Shown in pieces: positions 40,705 through 49,052 of a stretch of DNA of 64,000 nucleotides; within the stretch, counting starts at the first letter, position 1, and the number at the start of each line of letters is the position of its first letter. Under the pieces are notes generated by a model. The model had not been told where the DNA came from. It searched no databases and saw only the letters and a list, made by a program, of their open reading frames with translations. The position numbers were made by a program, and so were the translations under genes. This stretch comes from Amycolatopsis oliviviridis (lineage in GTDB: Bacteria; Actinomycetota; Actinomycetes; Mycobacteriales; Pseudonocardiaceae), in contig NZ_BNAY01000002.1 of assembly GCF_014654365.1 (NCBI RefSeq), positions 868,001 to 932,000 of the forward strand. Direction: 5' to 3'.

Positions 40705-41847
40705 ATGAAGATCGACTTCACTCCTTCGCGCCGTTCGACGGTCGGCGCGGAATGGGAGCTCGCCCTCGTCGACCGGCGGACCGGTGAACTCGCGTCCGTC
40801 GCGGAACAGGTGCTCGACGCCGTCCGCCCCGACGGCGACGAGGAGCATCCGAAGATCAAACAGGAGCTGCTGCTCAACACCATCGAGGTGATCAGCGGGA
40901 TCTGCGACACGATCGCCGAGGTCAAGGCCGATCTGAACACCTCGCTCGACGCCGTGCATTCGGTGCTCGACCCGCTCGGCGTGGAGCTGTTCTCGGCCGG
41001 GTCGCATCCGTTCTCGACGTGGTACCAGCAGAAGGTCACCGACAAGGAGCGGTACGCCAAGCTCATCGACCGGACCCAGTGGTGGGGACGGCAGATGCTG
41101 ATCTACGGCGTCCACGTGCACGTCGGCCTCGACCACCGCGACAAGGCCCTGCCGATCCTGGACGCGCTGCTCAACTACGCGCCGCATCTGCAAGCGCTTT
41201 CGGCGTCGTCGCCGTACTGGGGCGCGGAGGACACGGGCTACGCGTCGAACCGCGCGCTGATGTTCCAGCAGCTGCCCACGGCCGGGCTGCCGTTCCAGTT
41301 CCGGAAGTGGGAGGAACTGGAGAGCTACGTCGACGACATGTTCACCACGGGCGTGATCGACCACTTCTCCGAGATCCGCTGGGACATCCGGCCCGCCCCG
41401 CATTTCGGGACGATCGAGATGCGCGTCTGCGACGGGCTGCCGACGCTGGAGGAGGTCGGCGCGATCTCCGCGCTGACCCAATGCCTGGTCGACGACTTCA
41501 GCGGCCGCCTCGACGACGGCGAGATCCTGCCGACGCTGCCGCCGTGGCACGTCCAGGAGAACAAGTGGCGGGCGGCGCGCTACGGCGTCGACGCGATCAT
41601 CATCCTCGACGCGGCGGGCAACGAGCGGCTCGTCACCGAGGACACCTACGACCTGCTGAACCGGCTCGAACCGGTGGCCCGGCGCCTGGACTGCGCCGAC
41701 GAACTGCGGTCGGTGGAGAAGATCCTGCATCACGGGCCCAGCTACCTGCGTCAGCGCGCGGTGGCGAAGCAGTACAACGGCAGCCTTCGCGCCGTCGTCG
41801 CTTCGCTCATCTCGGAGATGCGGGAAGGGACGATCCCGCGCACCTAA
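40705..41847 (+). CDS. Carboxylate-amine ligase, YbdK family
   Basis: A 380-residue glutamate-cysteine ligase-like (GCS2) protein. Recognisable are VGAEWELALVD near the start, HPKIKQELLLNTIEVISG, GSHPFSTWYQQ, VHVHVGLDHRDK and IEMRVCDGLPT. YbdK proteins have weak gamma-glutamylcysteine ligase activity and their true substrate is unclear. It starts 20 bp after the preceding membrane protein and could be in its transcript. It ends before a family 2 palindrome. Confidence 0.9.
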   Translation: MKIDFTPSRRSTVGAEWELALVDRRTGELASVAEQVLDAVRPDGDEEHPKIKQELLLNTIEVISGICDTIAEVKADLNTSLDAVHSVLDPLGVELFSAGSHPFSTWYQQKVTDKERYAKLIDRTQWWGRQMLIYGVHVHVGLDHRDKALPILDALLNYAPHLQALSASSPYWGAEDTGYASNRALMFQQLPTAGLPFQFRKWEELESYVDDMFTTGVIDHFSEIRWDIRPAPHFGTIEMRVCDGLPTLEEVGAISALTQCLVDDFSGRLDDGEILPTLPPWHVQENKWRAARYGVDAIIILDAAGNERLVTEDTYDLLNRLEPVARRLDCADELRSVEKILHHGPSYLRQRAVAKQYNGSLRAVVASLISEMREGTIPRT

Positions 41848-41851
41848 CTTC

Positions 41852-41913
41852 GCATTTCGTCCTCTGAATGCGGTAGTTGCGCGTGCAAGGACCGCATCCA
41901 GAGGACTAAGTGC
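41852..41913. repeat. Family 2 palindrome at a convergent junction
   Basis: Arms at 41852-41874 and 41891-41913 are inverted copies with three mismatches in 23; the left core is GCATTTCGTCCTCTGAATGC. The right arm includes the NUDIX gene stop codon (41906-41908). The loop is 16 nt. Confidence 0.85.
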
Positions 41914-42775
41914 GGTCGAGGTGCCCCAGGAGGGTGCCGGGGCCGAAAGCGGTAGCGCCCAGGGCCTCGACGCGGGAGCGGAGTTCGCGGTCGGCGGTCA
42001 CCACGACGACGTGGTCCTCCGGACCGGCCTCACGAGCGGACCGGACGACGGCGACGATCTTGTCGTCGCCTTCCCCCTCCGCCTCGACGACCTCGACGCC
42101 GGGTACGGCGGCGACTCCCCGCGCCTTGCCCTCGACGACCAAGACGATCTCGGGCCACCACGACCATCCGTCGCCACCGGGCAGCGCCGGATCGGCGAGC
42201 CCGGTCGCCGCCAGGGCCGCGAGCTTGTCCCGCAACCGTTCCGCGGCGCCGCGCCGGTCGCGCCACCAGCCGTCCGGCCGCGACCCGACGACGTTCGCGC
42301 CGTCGACCACCAGTACCAGCCTGCGATCCAAGTGTTCCCTCAATCCCGGCCACGCCACCGCGAAATCCCGGTGCAACCGGAAATCCGCGACCTGTCCCGC
42401 GTGGACCCAGCGCAGTTCGGCGCTCTCGGCGTTCTTCACCCGGGCCGCGAGCGTGCCGATCGGCGCGGCCAGGATCGTGGTGTAGCGCCAGTTCCCGTGG
42501 TCGACGTGCGCGGCCGACAGCGGACGGACCCTGGCAGGCGGGATGTCGGCTTCCTCGTGCGCCTCGCGGGTGGCGGCCTCGCGCGCGCTCTCCCCCGCCT
42601 CGACGGCGCCCCCGGGCAACGCCCAGGTGCGTCCATGGTGGACCCACCACGCCCGGCGCTGCAGCAGGACACCGCGCGCGGGATCGGACAGCAGCAACCC
42701 GGCGGCGCCGTTCAAGCCCCAGTGAAGATGCCCGAAGTGGCACCTCACGAAGCCGTTGCCGTCCTCCCGGGTCAC
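41906..42775 (-). CDS. NUDIX hydrolase fused to a NYN/PIN-like nuclease domain
   Basis: A 289-residue two-domain protein starting at GTG. The N-terminal NUDIX domain has the box GAVEAGESAREAATREAHEE within 55-77; its last Gly is Asp. Residues 152-289 form a YacP-like NYN domain: VVDGANVVGSRPDGWWRD (Asp158), EGEGDDKIV (Asp237, Asp238) and VTADRELRSRV (Asp262) give the acidic cluster of PIN-fold RNases. A joint role in cleansing or processing nucleotides and RNA is possible but unproven. It follows the ROK kinase gene by 4 bp. Confidence 0.88.
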   Translation of the reverse strand: MTREDGNGFVRCHFGHLHWGLNGAAGLLLSDPARGVLLQRRAWWVHHGRTWALPGGAVEAGESAREAATREAHEEADIPPARVRPLSAAHVDHGNWRYTTILAAPIGTLAARVKNAESAELRWVHAGQVADFRLHRDFAVAWPGLREHLDRRLVLVVDGANVVGSRPDGWWRDRRGAAERLRDKLAALAATGLADPALPGGDGWSWWPEIVLVVEGKARGVAAVPGVEVVEAEGEGDDKIVAVVRSAREAGPEDHVVVVTADRELRSRVEALGATAFGPGTLLGHLDRT

Positions 42776-42779
42776 GCCT

Positions 42780-43754
42780 TCAGCCTGTCACACCGACCTC
42801 GGCCCCGGGAGCCTTCGCCGCGTCGACGGCGAGTGCCGCGGCACCCACGATCGTCGAATCGTCGCCATGGTGCGCGGCCCGGATCCGGGCGAGCGGACGG
42901 TGCCCGGCTCCGGTGATCTTGTCCGCGTAGCGCTCACGCGCCTCGTCGAGGAACAGCGGGGCCGATTCGGACACGCCGCCGCCGATCACGATGATCTCGG
43001 GGTCGAAGACGTCGGCGACCAGCGCCAGGCCTTCGGCCAGCCATTTCGCGAGTTCGGTCATCGCGCGCTGGGCGATCGGGTCGCCGTCGCGGGCCGCGCC
43101 CGCCACCCGGCGTCCGGTCACCGAGCCCGGGTCTCCCCTGGTCTCGCGCGCCAGCACGGTCGAGCGGCCGGGGTGCCGCGCGAGCAGTTCCACCGCCGTC
43201 GCGGCCAGCGCCGTCCCGCTGCAGTACCGCTCCCAGCAGCCGTACTTCCCGCACGGACAGGGCCGCCCGCCGGGAACGACGGTCAGATGCCCGAGTTCCG
43301 GCGCGACACCGTACGCGCCCCGGTAGATCCGGCCGTCGAGCAGCAGGCCCGCGCCGATCCCGGTCCCCAGCGCGATCAGCGCGGCGACCTGGGCGCCGCG
43401 GGCGGCCCCGAAGCGGTACTCGCCGACCGCGGCGGCGTTCACGTCGTGCTCCAGGGTCACCGGCAGGCCGACGCGCTTCTCGATGCGATCGGCGACCGGC
43501 GCGGCACGCCAGGACAGATGCGGCGCGAACATCACCGTCCGCCGGTCCTTGGCGACGAACCCGGCGACCGCCAGCCCGACACCGGAGACGTCGTGCCGGT
43601 TGCGGAGGTCCTCGACGACCCCGGCGATGGCGTCTTCGAGCGCGTCCTCCTCGCCGGGGGTTCCGACCCTGGCGGTGTCCATCAGCGAGCCGTGCTCGTC
43701 CACCACGCCGGCGCGCACACTCGTGCCCCCGACGTCCACCCCTATCGTCAGCAA
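42780..43754 (-). CDS. glk: ROK family glucokinase
   Basis: A 324-residue ROK sugar kinase beginning at TTG with GGGAG 8 bp upstream. The ATP-binding DVGGTSVRAGVVD is near residue 7, LEHDVNAAAVGEYRFGAARG holds the catalytic Asp, and GVAPELGHL plus CPCGKYGCWE give the ROK zinc motif. The C-terminal IIVIGGGVSES is the second phosphate loop. It phosphorylates glucose with ATP (or polyphosphate in some actinobacteria). It sits between the NUDIX and hypothetical genes in one minus-strand run. Confidence 0.9.
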   Translation of the reverse strand: MLTIGVDVGGTSVRAGVVDEHGSLMDTARVGTPGEEDALEDAIAGVVEDLRNRHDVSGVGLAVAGFVAKDRRTVMFAPHLSWRAAPVADRIEKRVGLPVTLEHDVNAAAVGEYRFGAARGAQVAALIALGTGIGAGLLLDGRIYRGAYGVAPELGHLTVVPGGRPCPCGKYGCWERYCSGTALAATAVELLARHPGRSTVLARETRGDPGSVTGRRVAGAARDGDPIAQRAMTELAKWLAEGLALVADVFDPEIIVIGGGVSESAPLFLDEARERYADKITGAGHRPLARIRAAHHGDDSTIVGAAALAVDAAKAPGAEVGVTG

Positions 43755-43755
43755 C

Positions 43756-44193
43756 TCAGTTCTCCCGGTCCGGCTGCCAAGCGTCGCGCCTGGTCACCGT
43801 GATGTGCTGGACCCGCGAAGCTCCCACCGGCGCATCTTCCCGCGCGGGCTCCTTCCGCGCAGGCTGGAAGCCCGGCATGTGCACCCCGCCCTCGGGCTCC
43901 CAGCGATCGGCCAGCACCGCCCGCAGCAGCGCGACGAGCTGCGCGGCCTGCTCCATCAACCGTGCCACGAACTCGGGCCGTTCCCCGCGGAAGACCCCGA
44001 CGATCGCGCAGAGCGGGCACCAGCCGCCGTCCGCTCCTCGATCAGCACCGTCATGCTCCGAGCAGCCGTGCCCGGCGGAGATCAGGCCCTCCAGCCACGG
44101 CGCGGCGTGCTCGACGACCAGTTCGACCAGCAGCCGGATCTCTTCGGCCAGTTTCAGGCCGTCGGTCCGCGTTTGTTCGCTGTTCTCGCTCAC
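43756..44193 (-). CDS. Conserved hypothetical protein with CxxC pair
   Basis: A 145-residue protein whose GTG overlaps the ArsA-like stop as GTGA (44190-44193), so translation is coupled. It is helical, with EEIRLLVELVVEHAAPWLEG at the start, a WCPLCAIVGVFRGERPEFV segment giving a C-x2-C pair, and a charged tail. The position between ArsA-like ATPase and glucokinase is conserved in many actinobacteria in my recollection; no function is known. It ends next to the ROK kinase start. Confidence 0.85.
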   Translation of the reverse strand: MSENSEQTRTDGLKLAEEIRLLVELVVEHAAPWLEGLISAGHGCSEHDGADRGADGGWCPLCAIVGVFRGERPEFVARLMEQAAQLVALLRAVLADRWEPEGGVHMPGFQPARKEPAREDAPVGASRVQHITVTRRDAWQPDREN

Positions 44194-45332
44194 CCGGGTC
44201 CCCGGTTCCCGGCCAGGCTCACGACCAGGCCGTGCGCGTCGGATTCCGCACCGGTGATCCGGCACGGGCGCAACATCTCCGGCAACGCGATCAGCCGCCG
44301 GAAACCGTCCACGGTGACGGCGAGATCATTGTCCACTCTGGCCAGGTCCACTTCGGAATCACGGTGCAGCGGCACCGCGATCCGCAGCTGGTAGCCACTG
44401 TCCGATTCGGACACCTGCAAGAGCGGGGTGACACCTTTTTCGTTTCCCGCCAAGGGATCCAGGCCTTGATAGAGCTCGTACGCGATTTCCTGCAAGGCTT
44501 CCAGGCCGACGGGTTCGACGGCGCGGTGCTCGACGGGCTTCACCTGGCCGGGCCCGAATCCCGCGTCGCCGAGTTCGGCGAGGACGGCGTTCTGCTGCGT
44601 GCGCCGGGTCCGCATCCACGAGGCCGCGGCGCCGCGCCAGAACCCGGGCGCGGGCATCAGCCGGTTGACGATCAGGCCGTCGACCAGGATTCCGCGCAGG
44701 GCCAAGGAACTGAGCGTGCGGCGGGCTTCCGCGACGACGACGCGTTCCGGGGTCAGCACGAGCCGCACGGTGGTGGTGGCCGGATCGGTCAGCAGGGTGC
44801 GCAGCGACTCCAGATGCGCGCCGAGCCGCCGGACCGCGGCCGCGGTCCGGCGGGCGCCCGGTTTGAACATCCTCGACAGGTACCCGGAAACGGCCTCCGG
44901 CAAAGCCAGCAGGCGCAGGGTTTCCGCGGTCGGCCCGCAATCGACGACGACCGTCTCCCAGGGACCGTGCTCGGCGAGGCGCTGGACCTCGGTGAGGGCG
45001 AGGAGTTCGTCGACCCCGGGCACCACGGTGAGTTCTTCGGCGTCGAGCGAGTCGAGACCCGCGCCCGCGAGCGCGGCCTGCAGTTCCTGCCGGAGTTCGC
45101 GCCAGGTGCTGTCGACGAGGCCGCGGGTGTCGATCTGGACCGCATGCAGAAGGGTGTCTACTTCGGACGGTTCAGCGCCGAGCGCTCGGCCGAAGGCGTC
45201 ACCGAGGGAATGCGCCGGGTCGGTCGAGACGACCAGTGTCTTCCTGCCCCGCCCGGCCAGGGCCGCGGCCGTCGCCGCGGCCAGCGTGGTCTTGCCGACA
45301 CCCCCCTTGCCGGTGAACAGCAGGATCCGCAT
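44190..45332 (-). CDS. ArsA/GET3-like ATPase (Rv2184c-like)
   Basis: A 380-residue ATPase of the ArsA/GET3 class with the deviant Walker A TGKGGVGKTTLAAATA at the N-terminus, the switch I-like STDPAHSLGDAFG and VVVDCGPTAETLRLL as switch II. The C-terminal third resembles actinobacterial relatives of unknown role. The arsenite-binding cysteines of classical ArsA are not evident, so arsenic transport is unlikely; a membrane-protein or lipid-related function is conceivable. It follows the SRPBCC gene by 14 bp, as in Rv2185c-Rv2184c. Confidence 0.9.
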   Translation of the reverse strand: MRILLFTGKGGVGKTTLAAATAAALAGRGRKTLVVSTDPAHSLGDAFGRALGAEPSEVDTLLHAVQIDTRGLVDSTWRELRQELQAALAGAGLDSLDAEELTVVPGVDELLALTEVQRLAEHGPWETVVVDCGPTAETLRLLALPEAVSGYLSRMFKPGARRTAAAVRRLGAHLESLRTLLTDPATTTVRLVLTPERVVVAEARRTLSSLALRGILVDGLIVNRLMPAPGFWRGAAASWMRTRRTQQNAVLAELGDAGFGPGQVKPVEHRAVEPVGLEALQEIAYELYQGLDPLAGNEKGVTPLLQVSESDSGYQLRIAVPLHRDSEVDLARVDNDLAVTVDGFRRLIALPEMLRPCRITGAESDAHGLVVSLAGNRGPG

Positions 45333-45346
45333 GCCTACCCTTCGAC

Positions 45347-45787
45347 TCAGGATGCCTCAGCGCGCTTCTTGAGCTCCTTGAGCGCGGTGTCCATGACCAT
45401 CTTCTCGGCCTTGCGGCGCAGCAGCCCGATCATCGGCAGCGCCAGCTCGACGGACAGCGTATACGTCACCTTGGTGCGGCCGGCGCCCAGCGCTTCGAGG
45501 GCGTAACGACCGTTCTGGGCCTTCTGCATCTGCCCCTTGACCAGGTGCCAGCTGACGCCCTTGCCGTCGGTGTCCCAGTCGTACTCGAGGGTGTAGACGT
45601 CCTTGATCGGCCCGGCGTCGAGAGTGAGTTTCACCTGCTTGGCGCGGCCGTCACCGTCCTCGCCGAGCACTTCGGTCTCCCGGACGGCCTTGGCCCATTC
45701 CGGGTACGCGGGAAAGTCGGCGATGACGGCCATGACCCGCTCGGGCTCGGCGTCGACCTCGATGGATTGCGTGGACTGCTCGGCCAT
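45347..45787 (-). CDS. SRPBCC family protein (TB16.3/Rv2185c-like)
   Basis: A 146-residue START/SRPBCC-fold protein: ADFPAYPEWAKAVRETEVL near the start, VYTLEYDWDTDGKGVSWHL and the end KMVMDTALKELKKRAE. It should fold as a hydrophobic-ligand-binding cup. Its neighbour ArsA-like ATPase and the FadD15-like ligase beyond match the mycobacterial Rv2184c-Rv2187 order. Ligand unknown. Confidence 0.9.
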   Translation of the reverse strand: MAEQSTQSIEVDAEPERVMAVIADFPAYPEWAKAVRETEVLGEDGDGRAKQVKLTLDAGPIKDVYTLEYDWDTDGKGVSWHLVKGQMQKAQNGRYALEALGAGRTKVTYTLSVELALPMIGLLRRKAEKMVMDTALKELKKRAEAS

Positions 45788-45814
45788 GACGCGAACTCTA
45801 GCTGGGACCGACCG

Positions 45815-46603
45815 TCACCAGCGAAGCACGTACGGCTGTGCCGTCTCTTTGAAGTGACCGACGTTACGGCATTCGGTCCTGCCGACCCTCGTCCGCGCGG
45901 AGAGGGGCTGGTGGACGTGCCCGAAGACCGACCAGCGCGGGCGCTGCTCGCGGATGAGGTCCACCAGCGCCGCCGACCCGATCTCGGACCGCCGCGCGAC
46001 CACGTCGTAGGTCAGTTCCGGGATGGCGGGCGGGATGTGGGTGCACAGGACGTCGATGTTCTCCAGCCCGCCGACGGCGACGTCGTACTCCTCGCGGGTG
46101 CGCAGGTACGGCCGCCAGAAGCCGTTGCGGCGCGGGACCACGTTCGGCGGGAGCAGCGCGCCGCCGATGAACCCGAACCGCAGCCCGCCGAACTCGGCCA
46201 CGCCGCCGTCGAGGACGGAAATGCCGTCACCGGCGAACTCGGGCCACAGCGAGGGGTCGTCGACGTTGCCGGGGGTCGCGAACGTCGGCGCGGTGAGGGC
46301 TCCGAACAGGACGGAGTACTGGTCCTGGATCGCCTCGCCGACGGCGGCCGCCGGATCGGCCAAAGTGGCCCACAACGATCGCGAGAAGGCAACGGTCTCA
46401 TCACGAGTGCCCTCACGCCGCAGCCGCGCGAACTCGCCGACCTTCTCGGCGCCGAACAGCGCGCCCATGATGCCCTTGTCGTGCTCGCGGTAGTCGACGA
46501 AGTCCAGCAGGTCGCCCAGCACGATCAGCGCGTCGGCGCCGTCGCCCGCGCGTTTGAGCGCGTCGGCGTTTCCGTGCACGTCCGACACCACGTGAACCCG
46601 CAT
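45815..46603 (-). CDS. Metallophosphoesterase
   Basis: A 262-residue calcineurin-like phosphoesterase. Metal motifs are SDVHGN, VLGDLLDFVDY, TPGNVDD, LCTHIPP and VFGHVHQP in the standard order, expected to bind two metals. ATG at 46603 is chosen as AGGGG lies 5 bp upstream; GTG at 46609 is possible. Substrate is unknown; related proteins act on phosphodiesters such as cyclic nucleotides. It lies between two SRPBCC genes on one strand. Confidence 0.9.
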   Translation of the reverse strand: MRVHVVSDVHGNADALKRAGDGADALIVLGDLLDFVDYREHDKGIMGALFGAEKVGEFARLRREGTRDETVAFSRSLWATLADPAAAVGEAIQDQYSVLFGALTAPTFATPGNVDDPSLWPEFAGDGISVLDGGVAEFGGLRFGFIGGALLPPNVVPRRNGFWRPYLRTREEYDVAVGGLENIDVLCTHIPPAIPELTYDVVARRSEIGSAALVDLIREQRPRWSVFGHVHQPLSARTRVGRTECRNVGHFKETAQPYVLRW

Positions 46604-46611
46604 GCTCACCC

Positions 46612-47022
46612 CTAATCGGCCCGGGGACCGACCCCGGGCTCGCGCCCGTCTTCCAGGACCTCTTTGAGCCCGAGCGCGATCGCCTTGGCGGCACGAGCGC
46701 GCCGATCGAACTCCCGCCGCAGGTCCCGGGCCTGGAGCGCCCTCGGCTCCCCGTCCGGACCGGCGGGAGTGGCACGCAGGAAGTAGTGCAGCAGAGTGCC
46801 GTCGAGCACCGGCTCGAGCCAGACCTCCATGGTACCGATCAAGGCACCGCGCACGGTCCAGCGCAATCCTTCGTCACCGCGGTCGGTGTAGACCTCCAGG
46901 ACGAGGTCCGGCCAGTAACGTGACCAAGATCGCGGATCGGCGAAAGCGGCGGCCACGGTGGAGGGCGGGACCACGAGGAAAGTCTCGTCAACGATGTCGA
47001 GAGCTGGCGGCGCCTGGTTCAC
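46612..47022 (-). CDS. Second SRPBCC (polyketide cyclase-like) protein
   Basis: About 136 residues from a GTG at 47022; the frame stays open to 47082, and no ribosome binding site decides the start. ALDIVDETFLVVPPSTVAAAFADPRSW is the beta1-alpha1 segment, and WSRYWPDLVLEVYTDRGDEG and TMEVWLEPVLDGTLLHYFLRA follow, typical for the fold. The C-terminus is a basic helix. It is the first gene of the minus-strand run and divergent from the FadD15-like gene. Function unknown. Confidence 0.85.
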   Translation of the reverse strand: MNQAPPALDIVDETFLVVPPSTVAAAFADPRSWSRYWPDLVLEVYTDRGDEGLRWTVRGALIGTMEVWLEPVLDGTLLHYFLRATPAGPDGEPRALQARDLRREFDRRARAAKAIALGLKEVLEDGREPGVGPRAD

Positions 47023-47149
47023 AAGCGGCAGAATGTCATGCCCTCGGTATGGCCGATTCGTCAGCATGGTCTTAAGGTGCACGGCACGCTAAGTTGACTG
47101 GCGGGTAACACCGGTCACACCACTTTGCACGCGAACACGGAGGTTCCTC

Positions 47150-48949
47150 GTGCGCGAATACAGCGCCCCCGCCGCCAATCCGGTGACCGACGACGAGAAC
47201 CTCGCGGACGTCGTCTGGGCGAACGCCGAGCGGTTCTCCGATGTCGTGAGTTTCCGCCGCCAGGTCGACGGAACCTGGTTGGACGTCACCGCCAAGGACT
47301 TCGCCGCCCAGGTGCTGGCCGTGGCCAAGGGAATGGCCCAGGCGGGCATCGCACCGGGCGACCGGATCGGGCTCATGTCCAAGACCCGCTACGAATGGAC
47401 CCTGATCGACTTCGCGATCTGGGCCGCCGGCGCGGTCACCGTCCCGATCTACGACACCTCCTCGGCGGAGCAGGTCCACTGGATCCTGTCGGACTCGGCG
47501 GCGAAGGCCGTGTTCGTCGAAACGGACGAACACCTCGCGACGCTGGAATCCGTCAAGGGACGCCTCGACTCGCTCGAGCACACCTGGCAGATCGAGTCCG
47601 CCGACGCGCCCGCCGTCGACCACCTCACCACGCAGGGCGCCGAACTGAGCGACGACGATCTGCACGAGCGCCGCCGTTCGGTGAAGGCGGGCGACCTCGC
47701 CACGATCGTGTACACCTCGGGGACGACCGGCCGCCCCAAGGGTGTCGAGCTGACCCACCGGAACCTCCTCGCCGAGATCCGCGCCGACATCGCCGCGTTC
47801 CCGCAGCTGATGGAGCAGGGCAACTCGCTGCTGGTGTTCCTGCCGCTCGCGCACGTCCTCGCCCGCGCCATCGCGGTGACCGCGCTCAGCGCGCGGGTGA
47901 CCCTCGGGCACACGTCGGACGTCAAGAACCTCGTCGCCGACCTCGGCACCTTCCGGCCGACGTTCGTCGTCGCCGTGCCGCGCGTGTTCGAGAAGGTCTA
48001 CAACAGCGCGAAGCAGAAGGCGCACGGTGACGGCAAGGGCAAGATCTTCGACGCCGCCGAAGCCACCGCCGTCGCCTACAGCCAGGCTCAGGACACCGGT
48101 GGCGCCGGGCTGGGCCTCAAGGTCAAGCACGCGCTGTTCGACAAGCTCGTGTTCAGCAAGCTGCGCGCGGCCCTCGGCGGCCGGTGCGTCGCCGCGGTGT
48201 CCGGCGGTGCCCCGCTCGGCGTGCGGCTGGCGCACTTCTTCCGCGGCATCGGCGTCCCGGTGTTCGAGGGCTACGGCCTGACCGAGACGTCCGCGGCGGC
48301 CTGCGTCGGCACCCAGGACGGGTTCCGCGTCGGCACCGTGGGACGGCCGGTCGCCGGCACCTCGGTCCGGATCGCCGACGACGGCGAGATCCTGCTCAAG
48401 GGCGACGTCGTGTTCGGCGGCTACTTCAACAACGCCGAGGCGACCGCCGAAGCGCTGGAAGACGGCTGGTTCCACACCGGCGACCTCGGCGAACTGGACA
48501 GCGACGGGTTCCTCAAGATCACCGGGCGCAAGAAGGAGATCATCGTCACCGCGGGCGGCAAGAACGTCGCTCCGTCCGGTCTCGAAGACACCATCAAGGC
48601 CAGCCCGCTGGTCAGCCAGGCGATGGTCGTCGGCGACCAGCGGCCGTTCATCGGCGCGCTGATCACCATCGACGAGGAGTACTTCCCGTCGTGGAAGTCC
48701 CAGCACGGCAAGCCTTCCGACGCCACCGTGTCCGATCTGGCCGGCGACGCCGAACTGCGCGCCGAGATCCAGGAAGCGGTCGACCAGGCCAACAGCGCGG
48801 TGTCGCAGGCCGAGGCGATCAAGAAGTTCACGATCCTGTCGAAGGACTTCACCGAGGCCGGCGGGGAGATCACGCCGAGCCTGAAGCTGAAGCGCAACAT
48901 CGTGAACAAGAACTACGCGAACGACATCGAAGCCCTGTACAAGAAGTAG
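47150..48949 (+). CDS. fadD15: Long-chain fatty-acid-CoA ligase (FadD15-like)
   Basis: A 599-residue adenylate-forming enzyme; GTG has GGAGG 7 bp upstream. Motifs in order are YTSGTTGRPKGVELTH (P-loop), FEGYGLTETSAAA, GWFHTGDLGELD and GRKKEIIVTAGGKNVAPS, with the catalytic Lys near the end (SLKLKRNIV). It activates a fatty acid with ATP and CoA. Length and neighbourhood match Rv2187. It is divergent from the SRPBCC gene. Confidence 0.93.
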   Translation: MREYSAPAANPVTDDENLADVVWANAERFSDVVSFRRQVDGTWLDVTAKDFAAQVLAVAKGMAQAGIAPGDRIGLMSKTRYEWTLIDFAIWAAGAVTVPIYDTSSAEQVHWILSDSAAKAVFVETDEHLATLESVKGRLDSLEHTWQIESADAPAVDHLTTQGAELSDDDLHERRRSVKAGDLATIVYTSGTTGRPKGVELTHRNLLAEIRADIAAFPQLMEQGNSLLVFLPLAHVLARAIAVTALSARVTLGHTSDVKNLVADLGTFRPTFVVAVPRVFEKVYNSAKQKAHGDGKGKIFDAAEATAVAYSQAQDTGGAGLGLKVKHALFDKLVFSKLRAALGGRCVAAVSGGAPLGVRLAHFFRGIGVPVFEGYGLTETSAAACVGTQDGFRVGTVGRPVAGTSVRIADDGEILLKGDVVFGGYFNNAEATAEALEDGWFHTGDLGELDSDGFLKITGRKKEIIVTAGGKNVAPSGLEDTIKASPLVSQAMVVGDQRPFIGALITIDEEYFPSWKSQHGKPSDATVSDLAGDAELRAEIQEAVDQANSAVSQAEAIKKFTILSKDFTEAGGEITPSLKLKRNIVNKNYANDIEALYKK

Positions 48950-48957
48950 CCCGTCGA

Positions 48958-49010
48958 CGCGTGAAGGCCCCCTTCCCTCGGCTGACCCGAGGGAAGGGGG
49001 CCTTCACGCG
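48958..49010. terminator. Perfect 24-bp-arm hairpin after fadD15 (family 1)
   Basis: Arms 48958-48981 and 48987-49010 are perfect with a 5-nt loop CTGAC; core GTGAAGGCCCCCTTCCCT. It begins 8 bp after the ligase stop, between convergent genes. It is nearly identical to the hairpin at 29327-29381. Confidence 0.85.
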
Positions 49011-49030
49011 CTACGCTCGCGAGTACCGAG

Positions 49031-49052
49031 CGCATTCAGAGGACTAAATGCG
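49031..49052. repeat. Family 2 half element overlapping a stop codon
   Basis: CGCATT (49031-49036) and AATGCG (49047-49052) flank CAGAGGACTA. This is a single copy of the element that is paired elsewhere. The monooxygenase stop codon (49044-49046) lies in it. Confidence 0.75.

Noticed and set aside
44190..45332. Arsenite efflux ATPase
   Set aside because: No metal-binding cysteines, no ArsB neighbour; the conserved context is the Rv2184c neighbourhood.
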